From positions 741,571 to 805,570 of the forward strand of contig NZ_JAGGPR010000005.1 in NCBI RefSeq assembly GCF_018613695.1: DNA of 64,000 nt. The letters are read 5' to 3'. Of the stretch, positions 14,762 to 24,002 are shown one piece after another; position 1 is the first letter of the stretch, and every line of letters begins with the position of its first letter. A model generated the notes under the pieces. The model saw only the letters and a program-made list of their open reading frames with translations, was not told where the DNA came from and made no database searches. The DNA comes from Arthrobacter sp. ISL-95. GTDB lineage: Bacteria > Actinomycetota > Actinomycetes > Actinomycetales > Micrococcaceae. Position numbers and translations under genes: made by a program.

Positions 14762-15880
14762 ATGGCTGAAATTGATTTTCCCGCGGAAATCCGCGCACTT
14801 CGAGCAACGTACAGCTCAATAGAGAATGTCACCGATGTTGATGCCTTAAAGGTTGAGATCGCTGAGCTGAGCGAGCAGGCCGGGGCTCCGGACCTCTGGG
14901 ACGATCCTGCTTCTGCCCAGGTGATCACCTCACGTTTGTCGCACAGGCAGTCTGAAGTTGAGCGCCTGTCCAAGCTTGCTTCCCGGATTGACGACCTCGA
15001 AGTCTTGGTGGAACTCGGCCAGGATGAGGGCGATGAGGATTCCATGGCGGAAGCGGCCAAAGAACTTTCCTCCATCCGTAAAGCATTGGCGGAGCTCGAA
15101 ATAACAACTCTTCTGTCGGGCGAGTATGACGAGCGCGAGGCCGTAGTGACTATCAGGGCTGGAGCCGGTGGCGTCGATGCTGCCGATTTCGCCGAGATGT
15201 TGATGAGGATGTACCTGCGTTGGGCTGAACGCCATGGCTATCCCACCACCGTCATGGACACGTCCTACGCAGAAGAAGCAGGCTTGAAATCTGCCACCTT
15301 CGAAGTGAAGGCGCCCTACGCCTTCGGCACATTGAGCGTCGAAGCCGGCACGCACCGACTGGTCCGCATCAGTCCCTTTGATAATCAGGGGCGCCGTCAG
15401 ACATCCTTCGCAGCAGTGGAGGTCATTCCCTTGATCGAGCAGACCGACTCGGTTGAAATACCGGACAACGAAATCCGCGTTGACGTCTTCCGCTCCTCGG
15501 GTCCGGGCGGTCAGTCAGTCAATACCACAGACTCCGCCGTAAGGCTGACGCACATCCCTACGGGCATTGTGGTCTCCATGCAGAATGAAAAATCGCAGCT
15601 TCAGAACCGTGCGGCCGCCATGCGTGTGCTCCAGTCGCGATTGCTGCTGGTTAAGAAGGAACAACAGGACGCCGAAAAGAAGGCGTTGGCCGGAGACGTC
15701 AAGGCGTCCTGGGGCGACCAGATGCGCTCTTACGTCCTTAATCCCTACCAAATGGTCAAGGACCTGAGGACGGAACACGAAGTGGGCAACACCTCGGCAG
15801 TACTTGACGGCGATATTGATGACTTCATCGACGCAGGCATCCGTTGGCGTACCGGCAACCGAAACGCAGCAGCCAACTAG
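14762..15880 (+). CDS. prfB: Peptide chain release factor 2
   Basis: The protein is 372 residues. It recognises UGA and UAA stop codons and triggers peptide release in the ribosome. The stop-codon reading motif SPF (204-206) and the catalytic GGQ (249-251, in [14 protein letters not shown]) are both present, as is the [14 protein letters not shown] stretch of domain 2. The coding region is one uninterrupted frame, so the UGA-programmed +1 frameshift that controls RF2 in E. coli is absent. The start [17 protein letters not shown] was chosen by resemblance to other actinobacterial RF2 proteins; ATG at 14756 is the alternative. No good ribosome binding site is seen. The gene heads the conserved prfB-ftsE-ftsX-smpB-ssrA order. 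Confidence 0.97.
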   Translation: MAEIDFPAEIRALRATYSSIENVTDVDALKVEIAELSEQAGAPDLWDDPASAQVITSRLSHRQSEVERLSKLASRIDDLEVLVELGQDEGDEDSMAEAAKELSSIRKALAELEITTLLSGEYDEREAVVTIRAGAGGVDAADFAEMLMRMYLRWAERHGYPTTVMDTSYAEEAGLKSATFEVKAPYAFGTLSVEAGTHRLVRISPFDNQGRRQTSFAAVEVIPLIEQTDSVEIPDNEIRVDVFRSSGPGGQSVNTTDSAVRLTHIPTGIVVSMQNEKSQLQNRAAAMRVLQSRLLLVKKEQQDAEKKALAGDVKASWGDQMRSYVLNPYQMVKDLRTEHEVGNTSAVLDGDIDDFIDAGIRWRTGNRNAAAN

Positions 15881-16065
15881 AGCCTGCAGCGTGAATTGCG
15901 CCTTGTGAGGCTTGGATTCCGCGACACGCCTTTGAAAGCCGCGGAATCATAGCTGCCACATGCGTATAGTCGAGTGGCCGGTGCTCTCACTTCCCCCATC
16001 GAAAGCCCGTGCTCCGGCTGTTGGACTGGGCGGCTACGTCATGTCCGGCGGGGTTCTAAAGGGCC
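15881..16065 (+). promoter_or_regulatory. prfB-ftsE spacer: possible terminator hairpin and ftsE promoter
   Basis: In this 185-base gap an inverted repeat pairs GATTCCGC at 15915-15922 with GCGGAATC at 15941-15948, but it has no T-run. TATAGT at 15965-15970 is a good -10 match for a housekeeping promoter that would serve ftsE. No convincing -35 element was found. Confidence 0.35.
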
Positions 16066-16826
<761 letters not shown>

Positions 16827-16830
<4 letters not shown>

Positions 16831-17741
16831 GGCTTTTGTTTATTCTGGGGGAAATCGGCAGCGGCCTGCGCCGAAATCTCTCCATGGTCATTTCTGTGGT
16901 CCTTGTAACTTTCGTTTCCCTGACGTTCGTCGGTGCGGCAGGAATGCTGCAGATGCAGATCAACCAGATGAAGGGCTTTTGGTACGACAAAGTCCAGGTG
17001 GCAGTGTTCCTCTGCAATGACGGTTCGACGGCGGTTGGCTGTGCTTCGGGTTCGGCCACCAAGGAGCAGCAGGCGAACCTTCAGGCGATGCTGGAATCCC
17101 CGGCGGTCAAGCCGTATATCAACGATTTCCAGTTTGAGTCCCAAGCTGAGGCGTACAAGCATTTCAAGGAGCAGTTCTCCAACTCGCCAATTGTGGATTC
17201 CGTGTCTGAAGACCAGTTGCCGGCTTCTTTCCGGATCAACATGAAGAACCCGGAGAAGTACGAAATCATCAGCGAGACGTTCTCCTCGCAGCCGGGTGTT
17301 GAGACGGTCAGCGACCAACGGCAGGTGCTGGAACGCATCTTTTCCTGGATGAACGGGGCCTCAGTTGCGGCCATAGGCGTGGCGGCGGTGATGATTTTCT
17401 GCGCGGTCCTTCTGATTACCACCACCATCCGCTTGTCAGCGTTCAGCCGACGGCGCGAGACCGGAATCATGCGGCTCGTGGGAGCGTCAAAAATGGTGAT
17501 CCAATTGCCGTTCATCCTCGAAGGTGTCATAGCGGCCGTTGTGGGTGCACTGCTGGCCTCCGTTACGCTCTGGCTCATGGCACACTTCTGGCTCAACGGT
17601 GATTTGTCGCGACAGTTCCTGAATACGCCGTTCATCTCTTCCACCCAGGTCCTGGTGATAGCGCCGGTGCTGATTGCACTTGGTGCCGGACTGGCTGGTA
17701 TATCTTCGCTGCTGACCCTTCGGCGCTACCTGAAGGTGTAG
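16827..17741 (+). CDS. ftsX: Cell division permease-like protein FtsX
   Basis: The protein is 304 residues with four membrane segments: one near 20-40, then an extracellular domain of ~130 residues, then three around 175-200, 225-250 and 270-295. This is the FtsX layout. The extracellular loop ([10 protein letters not shown] to the QVLERIF segment) is the part that binds hydrolase partners in Mycobacterium and Streptococcus. [13 protein letters not shown] in the cytoplasmic loop is the family signature. The GTG start at 16827 overlaps ftsE by four bases. The loop carries two cysteines ([12 protein letters not shown]) that could form a disulfide. Confidence 0.96.
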
Positions 17742-17796
17742 CCGTGGACGCAATGAACGAAACAACAGCCATGCCCACAAGCGAAAAGGACTCCTG

Positions 17797-19212
17797 ATGA
17801 CCACGTTGGACCCGAACCCTCTGCGCCGGCGCTTCGCGTCTGGCCATGCTCGGTTTCTGGGGGTGGTTCTTGCTGTGGGCTTGGCAGTCAGTCTGTTGTC
17901 GGGCGCTCCAACTGCCACGGCCGACAGCCTCGAGGACCAGCAAGCTGCTCTGGAAGCAGAATCGGCCCGCGTTCAGGCATCACTGGAGTTTGTTGACTCA
18001 AACATCGCCAAAGCTGCCGGTGATCTGGTCATCTACCAAGGCCGCCTTCCGGGCGCCCAGCAGGCCCTCTTGGAGGCTCAGGGCCGGGTAGCGAGTGCGG
18101 TCAAAGAAGTCGAAGCACTTGCTGCCAGGGTTGAGCTTGCCCAGCAGAACAAGGCCAAGATCACGGAGCAGCTGGAAAGCGATAAGCAGAAGATCACCGA
18201 CACCAAGAAGCTGATCGGCCAGATCGCCTCCCAGGCCTACAAGTCCGGTGGAGTGCCTACGAACATTGCGCTCCTGTTCGGCTCCAGTGAATCCGGTAGC
18301 CTCACCGAGTCCATGGACTTGGCTGATCAGGCCATGCGTAGCCAAAACGCAGCGATGACCAAACTCACCCAGCAGAACGCCACCAATGTGAACTCCCAGG
18401 CGAGACTTGTTGCTGTTGAGGAAGAAATCCAGGACCTGAAGGGCAAAGCGGATGCCGCGCTTGAGCGCGAGAAGTCGGCAAGGGATGAAGCTGCGAGCAA
18501 GAAGGCAGAAGTCGACAAGCTGATTGAGGACACCACACGGCTGAACGGACAACTACAAGCCGCCAAGCCTGGCATCGAAGCCAACCTTGCCCGGGTAAAG
18601 GCAGAACAGAGTACGGTCGCCGCCGAAATTGTGGAGCGCGACCGGAAGCTGAGGGAAGCCTGGGAAGCTGAACAGCGTCGGATCGCAGAAGCAGCAGCGG
18701 CTGCGGCCGCTGCTGCTGCCGCAGCCCAAGGAAGGCCTGCGCCTCCTGAACCGCCGTATTCTCCTCCGCCCGCCGGTTCACCGTCAGCTTTCGGTCTTCG
18801 TCACCCGTTCGCAAGCGCTGTCCCCATCACCTCCGGTTTTGGCTGGCGTGCAACACCACCAGGCACCATCGACTTCTACGGCACTGGTGGTTACATGCAC
18901 ACAGGAATCGACTTCGGAGCGGCGTGCGGCACGCCCGTTTATGCAGCGGCGGCGGGCGAAGTCTTCAACTCGGGATGGAACTCTGCCGACGGCGGCGGGT
19001 GGCGCGTGAAACTGTCGCATGGTGTGGTGCAGGGCAATTCGCTCACCACCATCTACTACCACAACAGCAGCATTGTGGTCGCGAACGGCCAGCAGGTATC
19101 GGCGGGGCAGCTCATCGCATACTCGGGCAGCACGGGTAACTCGACAGGTTGCCACGCTCACTTCGAAACCTGGCTCAACAGTGCCGCAGTGGACCCCATG
19201 ACCCTCCTGTAG
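17797..19212 (+). CDS. Secreted coiled-coil M23 (LytM) peptidoglycan peptidase
   Basis: The protein is 471 residues. Residues ~20-48 are a signal sequence ending ATA before DSLED. A long coiled coil (about 48-300, rich in Glu/Gln/Lys) leads to an Ala-rich segment and a proline-rich linker, then a C-terminal LytM domain from ~335. The zinc ligands are intact: H-x3-D in MHTGIDFG and H-x-H in GCHAHFETW. This predicts an active endopeptidase rather than a degenerate EnvC-type activator. The layout is close to mycobacterial RipC and pneumococcal PcsB, which are FtsEX partners, though RipC uses an NlpC/P60 domain. It lies 55 bases after ftsX, which supports control by FtsEX. Confidence 0.92.
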   Translation: MTTLDPNPLRRRFASGHARFLGVVLAVGLAVSLLSGAPTATADSLEDQQAALEAESARVQASLEFVDSNIAKAAGDLVIYQGRLPGAQQALLEAQGRVASAVKEVEALAARVELAQQNKAKITEQLESDKQKITDTKKLIGQIASQAYKSGGVPTNIALLFGSSESGSLTESMDLADQAMRSQNAAMTKLTQQNATNVNSQARLVAVEEEIQDLKGKADAALEREKSARDEAASKKAEVDKLIEDTTRLNGQLQAAKPGIEANLARVKAEQSTVAAEIVERDRKLREAWEAEQRRIAEAAAAAAAAAAAAQGRPAPPEPPYSPPPAGSPSAFGLRHPFASAVPITSGFGWRATPPGTIDFYGTGGYMHTGIDFGAACGTPVYAAAAGEVFNSGWNSADGGGWRVKLSHGVVQGNSLTTIYYHNSSIVVANGQQVSAGQLIAYSGSTGNSTGCHAHFETWLNSAAVDPMTLL

Positions 19213-19218
19213 TGTGCA

Positions 19219-19246
19219 GCCAGCGCGGAGGCTCCGCCGCGCTGGC
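19219..19246 (+). terminator. GC-rich hairpin after the M23 peptidase gene
   Basis: A perfect 10-bp stem (19219-19228 with 19237-19246) lies just after the stop at 19212. No T-run follows, so termination may be weak. TACACT at 19247-19252 directly after it could be the -10 of an smpB promoter. Confidence 0.45.
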
Positions 19247-19286
19247 GTACACTAGTTGAAATCCGCATCTAACAAGGAGTTCTACC

Positions 19287-19757
19287 GTGCCCAAGGAAAG
19301 TGGCCGTAAGGTAGTGGCCACCAATCGGAAGGCCCGGCATAACTACCATGTCCTGGACACCTATGAGGCAGGTATCGCCCTCATGGGAACAGAGGTGAAG
19401 TCCCTCCGTGAAGGACATGCCTCGATGGTCGATGGCTTCTGCACCTTCTACAACGACGAATTGTGGATGGAGGGCATCCACATCCCTGAATACCACCAGG
19501 GGAGCTGGACCAACCACGCGGCCCGACGACGTCGTAAGCTCTTGTTGCACCGCGATGAACTGGACAAGATTTCGCAGAAAATCCGCGAGTCCGGATTTAC
19601 GGTTGTACCTCTTCAGCTGTACTTCCTGGATGGTCGGGCCAAGGTGGAAATCGCCATTGCCCGCGGTAAGAAGGACTATGACAAGCGTCAGACCCTTCGT
19701 GAGCAGCAGGACAAGCGTGAGTCACTGCGTGAGTTGCGGGAACGTAACCGCCGCTAG
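19287..19757 (+). CDS. smpB: SsrA-binding protein SmpB
   Basis: The protein is 156 residues. It binds tmRNA and carries it into stalled ribosomes for trans-translation. The family landmarks are present: ATNRKARHNYHVLDTYEAGI, GTEVKSLREG, FTVVPLQLYFLDGRAKVEIAIARGKK and the basic C-terminal tail ending REQQDKRESLRELRERNRR. The start is GTG at 19287 with AAGGAG seven bases upstream. Its RNA partner ssrA follows 99 bases downstream on the same strand. Confidence 0.98.
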   Translation: MPKESGRKVVATNRKARHNYHVLDTYEAGIALMGTEVKSLREGHASMVDGFCTFYNDELWMEGIHIPEYHQGSWTNHAARRRRKLLLHRDELDKISQKIRESGFTVVPLQLYFLDGRAKVEIAIARGKKDYDKRQTLREQQDKRESLRELRERNRR

Positions 19758-19772
19758 GTGGCGTGTGTCCGG

Positions 19773-19798
19773 GGAATGATCCACCGGATGAATGCGTT
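19773..19798 (+). promoter_or_regulatory. SigR-type promoter (GGAAT-N18-GTT) upstream of ssrA
   Basis: GGAAT at 19773-19777 and GTT at 19796-19798 are separated by exactly 18 bases, the consensus published for Streptomyces SigR promoters. Transcription would begin near 19805, giving a ~50-base leader to the mature tmRNA 5' end. TATGAT at 19799-19804 could also serve as a housekeeping -10, so control may be dual. Confidence 0.65.
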
Positions 19799-19855
19799 AT
19801 GATAGGTAGTCCGACGAGAGTTCAAGGACTCTTGCCGGGTTTGGTAACAAAATAC

Positions 19856-20223
19856 GGGGATGATCGGTTTCGACGATGTTAGTCGCGACAGGTGAAGCGG
19901 GCCGAGGATGCAGAATTATCTCGTAAACGCTGTCTGCAAACCAATAAGTGCCGAATCTAAGCGCACTGACTTCGCTCTCGCTGCCTAAGCAGTAAGACAG
20001 TCCGTCAGCCCGGGGTTGCTATCGCCCCGGTTCCTGGCGTCATTTAGATAGCCACTGCTGTTTGCCTTCGTCATTGTGGTAAACGGGACTCTTAGATGAC
20101 TGGGCCCGGATCAGCCACTTGTTCGCAGGATGGCTGGGGCCGAGAAAATCCGACGCGAACTGCGCCCGGAGAAGCCCTGACAAAACGACATCGGACGGGG
20201 GTTCAATTCCCCCCATCTCCACC
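19856..20223 (+). ncRNA. ssrA: Transfer-messenger RNA (tmRNA)
   Basis: This one-piece tmRNA rescues stalled ribosomes by acting as alanyl-tRNA and then as mRNA. The 5' end GGGGATG (19856) pairs with CATCTCC at the 3' end; the T arm GGTTCAATTCC lies just before it; and the 5' D-like region GATCGGTTTCGACG is characteristic. The tag reading frame runs 19950-19988: GCC is the resume codon, and the peptide is AESKRTDFALAA followed by TAA. The FALAA ending is the usual protease signal in actinobacteria. The 3' CCA is not encoded (ACCC follows), so it must be added after processing. Confidence 0.96.
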
Positions 20224-20226
20224 CCT

Positions 20227-20265
20227 GAAAGCCCTCGGATCCTCGTGATCCGGGGGCTTTCTTTG
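20227..20265 (+). terminator. Rho-independent terminator of ssrA
   Basis: GAAAGCCCTCGGATC pairs with GATCCGGGGGCTTTC around a five-base loop and is followed by TTTG. It starts a few bases after the tmRNA 3' end. Confidence 0.88.
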
Positions 20266-20401
20266 TGCCGTGTTCACAACGAGCGTTCACCTACGGCGTA
20301 GCGAGTTCCGGACTACCGGCACCTACTTGGCAGTTGTAGTTTGTAGGCGCCTCGGCGAGGTTTGAGGTGAGGCGTAGCAGGTTGTTGGCAGGAGGCACGT
20401 G

Positions 20402-21391
20402 ATGACAACGAATCCGGCGTTCGAAGAACAATCGTCAGGCGACTCTGAGGCCGTGGACGCTTACTCGCAGATCGTCATACGAGTTGCGGAGTCCGTGACG
20501 CCGCATGTTGCTGCCATCGAAATGACGAGCACGGACCGCCGTGGCCGGGTTAGGGGTGGTAGCGGCTCAGCTGTGGTCTTCACCGGAGACGGTTACATGC
20601 TGACCAACGCCCATGTGGTAGCCGGTATCCGGTCCGGCCGGGCTGTCTTCGCGGACGGAAAGCATACGGAGGTGGAGCTGGTAGGCGCTGATCCCCTTTC
20701 AGACCTCGCCATTGTCCGTGGAGTGAAGTCCGCCCCGCCGCCGGCGTTGTTGGGCAACGCAGAGACGCTCAGAGTGGGTCAGTTGGTGATTGCTGTGGGG
20801 AATCCGCTGGGCCTGGCGGGCTCGGTAACTGCCGGAGTGGTGAGTGGATTGGGGCGATCCATTCCCGTCAGGGCGGGCGAGCACAGGCGTGTGATTGAGG
20901 ATGTCATCCAAACCGATGCTGCGCTCAATCCAGGAAACTCCGGCGGCGCGTTGGCTGATACCAGGGGACGCATCGTAGGCATCAACACGGCAGTTGCGGG
21001 TCTCGGGTTGGGACTGGCTATACCTATTAACGCCACAACCCAACGCATCATTGCCTCATTGCTGAAGGATGGACGGGTCCGCCGGGCTTACCTGGGCTTG
21101 GTGAGCACTCCGATTCCGTTGGATGCCAGTGCAGTGGTGCGGACGGGCCAGAAGGAAGGCCTGCGTGTGGTGGAAGTGATCCCGGGCTCACCGGCGGAGT
21201 TGTCCGGACTCCAGCCGGGAGATATGGTGCTGCGTGCTCTGGACCGTACGGTATGGAGCGCTGAAAGCCTGCAGAAATTGCTGTTTGCCGAGGCTATCGG
21301 CCAGCCGTTCCCGCTGACGGTACTCCGGGATGGGAAAGCACTGAAGCTCACTGCCGTCCCGTCCGAAATGAGTCAGCAGGCTTACGGCTGA
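20402..21391 (+). CDS. HtrA/DegP-like S1C serine protease with PDZ domain, no export signal
   Basis: The protein is 329 residues. The chymotrypsin-fold domain keeps the full catalytic triad: His in TNAHVV, Asp in SDLAIV and Ser in NPGNSGGAL. A single PDZ domain follows (GLRVVEVIPGSPAELSGLQPGDMVL). HtrA proteases normally work outside the membrane, but the N-terminus here (polar, rich in Glu/Ser/Asp) has neither signal peptide nor membrane anchor, so a cytoplasmic role is inferred. The ATG at 20402 has GGAGG six bases upstream; the in-frame GTG at 20399 is too close to it. It is a single gene, convergent with the next. Confidence 0.88.
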   Translation: MTTNPAFEEQSSGDSEAVDAYSQIVIRVAESVTPHVAAIEMTSTDRRGRVRGGSGSAVVFTGDGYMLTNAHVVAGIRSGRAVFADGKHTEVELVGADPLSDLAIVRGVKSAPPPALLGNAETLRVGQLVIAVGNPLGLAGSVTAGVVSGLGRSIPVRAGEHRRVIEDVIQTDAALNPGNSGGALADTRGRIVGINTAVAGLGLGLAIPINATTQRIIASLLKDGRVRRAYLGLVSTPIPLDASAVVRTGQKEGLRVVEVIPGSPAELSGLQPGDMVLRALDRTVWSAESLQKLLFAEAIGQPFPLTVLRDGKALKLTAVPSEMSQQAYG

Positions 21392-21406
21392 TCCGTCCTG
21401 GTCAAG

Positions 21407-21775
21407 CTAATCTTTGCGAACGTCCACCACACCGACGAACCGGCTTCCAACGCCTTCATATTCGCTGCGTACGTCACCGAGGAAGAGCTCGGGCAGTTCG
21501 CTGTTCCGATGGGTGCCACAGAAGACGAAGGAGAAGTCGGGCCACCATTTCTTGGGGCGAACGGCCTCGGTGTAGCCGCATACGGCACACGTCAGGTGGA
21601 CCCAGACGGGTCGCTTTCCGGTGCGGTTGGCCCGGGACTGTACCAGCCACGCCGGGGGATTGTCTTGCATGTCCCTGAGGTCGGCTTCGGAGAGGCGGGA
21701 CGGAATGCCGTGGCGTTGGGCCATTTCCATCGAAATATCCAGGGCCAATGCGGCGTCACGTCTGCTAATCACCAT
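21407..21775 (-). CDS. Conserved protein of unknown function with paired cysteines
   Basis: The protein is 122 residues and was not assigned to a known family. The N-terminal ~50 residues are helical and charged. The central part has T-C-A-V-C-G-Y-T and later F-V-F-C-G-T-H, a C-x2-C plus C-x2-H arrangement able to bind one zinc ion as in zinc-ribbon proteins. The ATG at 21775 lies only 37 bases from the start of the divergent MFS gene, so the two promoters must overlap. The stop is 15 bases from the convergent HtrA stop. Base composition matches its neighbours. Confidence 0.65.
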   Translation of the reverse strand: MVISRRDAALALDISMEMAQRHGIPSRLSEADLRDMQDNPPAWLVQSRANRTGKRPVWVHLTCAVCGYTEAVRPKKWWPDFSFVFCGTHRNSELPELFLGDVRSEYEGVGSRFVGVVDVRKD

Positions 21776-21812
21776 TCAACGATACGGGACTTTCCCGGCG
21801 TAGGCTGTGCAC

Positions 21813-23261
21813 ATGACTGACGCAGCGGCCCTGCTCCCGAGTACCCCGCTCCAAAAGCGCGTCCTCGTGGTGGCAATTGTGGCTTCATTCATCGCAATCC
21901 TTGATGGATTTGTGGTGAATCTCGCACTCCCGGCCATCGGGCGTGAACTTGGTGGTGGCCTGGTCATCCAGCAGTGGGTGGTGGACGCGTACCTGCTCAC
22001 ACTCGGAGCGCTGATCCTGGTGGCGGGCTCGCTGTCCGACCATTTCGGCAGGGCAAGGATTCTTGAGTGGGGACTGGCCGGTTTCGCTGTTACCTCGGTG
22101 ATGTGCGGGCTGGCATGGACCGGCGAAGTGCTTGTGGTTTCCCGGGCGCTGCAAGGGGTTGCCGGCGCCCTGCTGGTCCCGAGTTCACTTGCCATGATCA
22201 TCTCCTCGTTCTCTGGACCCGCGCAGTCCAAAGCCATAGGGCAGTGGTCCGGGTGGACCAGTGCTGCGGCCATTGTGGGTCCGCTGATCGGCGGCGTCGC
22301 CGTGGATCTTTTGTCCTGGCGGGTGATCTTCTTCATCAATGTCATCCCGGCCATTGCCATCTGGCCGATGCTTGCGGGTCTGCGGGCATCCGACGCCGCC
22401 AGGGACAAGAGCAAGAGCATCGACTACCTGGGAGCGTTCCTGGCCATGGTCGGCTTGGGTGGGCCGGTGTATGCGTTCATCGAACAGGGGAGGATGGGGT
22501 GGGGGAGTCCTCAAGTGTGGGTTCCACTCCTGGTGGGCATTGCGGCAATGGTTCTGTTCCTCATCCACGAGGCCCGGACTGCTGAGCCCATGTTGCCACT
22601 CAGGCTGTTCACAATCGGCAACTTTGCCTGGGGCAATCTTGCCACCTTGGCCATCTACGCCGCGATCTCCCTGGGTTTCTTCGTGTTGGGTATATATCTG
22701 CAGCAGGTGGGCGGCATGGGAGCTGCAGTGGCAGGTATGGCGCTGCTTCCAGGCACCGTCATCCTGATGCTGGGGGCGTCCTACTTTGGTGGCCTGGCAG
22801 GTAAGCACGGCCCAAGATGGTTCATGACAATCGGACCGTTACTGTGCGGTGCGGGCTTCCTGATGTCGCTGACTGTTCAGGAGCCGCTGAACTACTGGAC
22901 GCAGGTGCTGCCGGGCCAAATAGTCTTTGGTATTGGCCTGGCGACCTTGGTGGCGCCTCTCACAGCTGCCATCCTCGGTGCTGTCCCTTCCGAGGAGGCA
23001 GGGATTGGTTCGGCAGTGAACAACGCCGTGGCGCGTATTGCGGGTCTGATCTCCATCGCTTTCGCCGGAGTCATTGTAGGTCCGGTCTTCACACGGGATG
23101 GTCTGTACAACGCTTTGCTGGTGACTGCGGGCCTGTTCCTTTTCGGCGCGTTGGCGTCTGCGGTAGGGATCCGGAACCCTGTGCGGGGAGACGCGGCTGC
23201 CGCTCTCAGCGAACCTGATGCAGCATCCGACGACGGCGGTGCGAGCGGGCAGCTCAGCTGA
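21813..23261 (+). CDS. MFS drug exporter, DHA2 (EmrB/QacA) family
   Basis: The protein is 482 residues with about 14 hydrophobic segments, the DHA2 layout. LDGFVVNLALPAIGRELG in the first helix region, then QQWVVDAYLLTLGALILVAGSLSDHFGR (motif A), then SRALQGVAGALLVPSSLA are family signatures. Members export hydrophobic or cationic compounds in exchange for protons; the substrate cannot be predicted. The start is ATG at 21813, an in-frame GTG at 21807 being possible; no strong ribosome binding site is seen. It is divergent from the small cysteine protein and convergent with the metal regulator. The final ~25 residues are polar and acidic. Confidence 0.9.
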   Translation: MTDAAALLPSTPLQKRVLVVAIVASFIAILDGFVVNLALPAIGRELGGGLVIQQWVVDAYLLTLGALILVAGSLSDHFGRARILEWGLAGFAVTSVMCGLAWTGEVLVVSRALQGVAGALLVPSSLAMIISSFSGPAQSKAIGQWSGWTSAAAIVGPLIGGVAVDLLSWRVIFFINVIPAIAIWPMLAGLRASDAARDKSKSIDYLGAFLAMVGLGGPVYAFIEQGRMGWGSPQVWVPLLVGIAAMVLFLIHEARTAEPMLPLRLFTIGNFAWGNLATLAIYAAISLGFFVLGIYLQQVGGMGAAVAGMALLPGTVILMLGASYFGGLAGKHGPRWFMTIGPLLCGAGFLMSLTVQEPLNYWTQVLPGQIVFGIGLATLVAPLTAAILGAVPSEEAGIGSAVNNAVARIAGLISIAFAGVIVGPVFTRDGLYNALLVTAGLFLFGALASAVGIRNPVRGDAAAALSEPDAASDDGGASGQLS

Positions 23262-23279
23262 CCTCAGGCGCGCTTGGGC

Positions 23280-23993
23280 TCACCGGGTTGGAAGAACGCA
23301 TCCTTCGTGTGTTTCGGCGCTCTGGACCCATAACGCCGAGGTGACTTCGTCCGCGAGGTCGAATACCCGGCCCTGGGCCCCGCTGCCGATGCGCACCACC
23401 AAGGCGCCGCCGAAGGGTTTACGCCCCAGCACTTCTACGGGAGCGTCCAAAGCGATCTCTTCTGCGGCCAGGTACCGGAGCAGGTCAGGATTCTCGTCAC
23501 TAATCCGCGTGATGCGGCCAGAGTGGCCCTGATCCAGCTCGATCATGCGGTAGGCATGCGGCAACTCAACCGAGCCGTCGGCCGAAGGAATCGGGTCCCC
23601 GTGGGGGTCCCGGACAGGATGGCCAAGTTTGGCGGACATGCGTTCGATGAAGGTGTCAGACACCGCATGTTCCAACATCTCGGCTTCGTCGTGGACTTCG
23701 TCCCAGCTGTAGCCGAGTTTCTCCACCAGGTACGTCTCGATGAGGCGGTGCCGCCGCACCATGGACAATGCGAGCCGCATGCCCTCTGAGGTCAGTCTGA
23801 TGGCGCTGTAGGGTTGGTGGTCAACCAGGCCTTGGTCCTTGAGCTTGCGCACCATCTCGGACACTGATGAATTAGCCACTCCCAGACGCTGGGCGAGCTG
23901 GGACGAGGTAATTGGCTTGTCCTGCCACTCCGTGTAGGAGTAGATGACCTTGACGTAGTCCTCAATGGAGGAGGAGGGCGTACTGGTCTTCAC
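23280..23993 (-). CDS. DtxR-family metal-dependent regulator, MntR-like
   Basis: The protein is 237 residues. An N-terminal winged helix (ITSSQLAQRLGVANSSVSEMVRKLKDQGLV) is followed by the metal-binding dimerisation domain (SMVRRHRLIETYLVEKLGYSWDEVHDEAEMLEHAVSD) and a C-terminal FeoA/SH3-like domain. In the HDEA-x-x-x-EH segment the position of the iron-sensing cysteine of DtxR/IdeR is glutamate, as in MntR, so manganese is the more likely signal. It would repress metal-uptake genes when bound to metal. The start is GTG at 23993, only nine bases after the methyltransferase stop, so the two form an operon. No Mn transporter is in the window. Confidence 0.88.
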   Translation of the reverse strand: MKTSTPSSSIEDYVKVIYSYTEWQDKPITSSQLAQRLGVANSSVSEMVRKLKDQGLVDHQPYSAIRLTSEGMRLALSMVRRHRLIETYLVEKLGYSWDEVHDEAEMLEHAVSDTFIERMSAKLGHPVRDPHGDPIPSADGSVELPHAYRMIELDQGHSGRITRISDENPDLLRYLAAEEIALDAPVEVLGRKPFGGALVVRIGSGAQGRVFDLADEVTSALWVQSAETHEGCVLPTR

Positions 23994-24002
23994 ATCCCAA
24001 GC

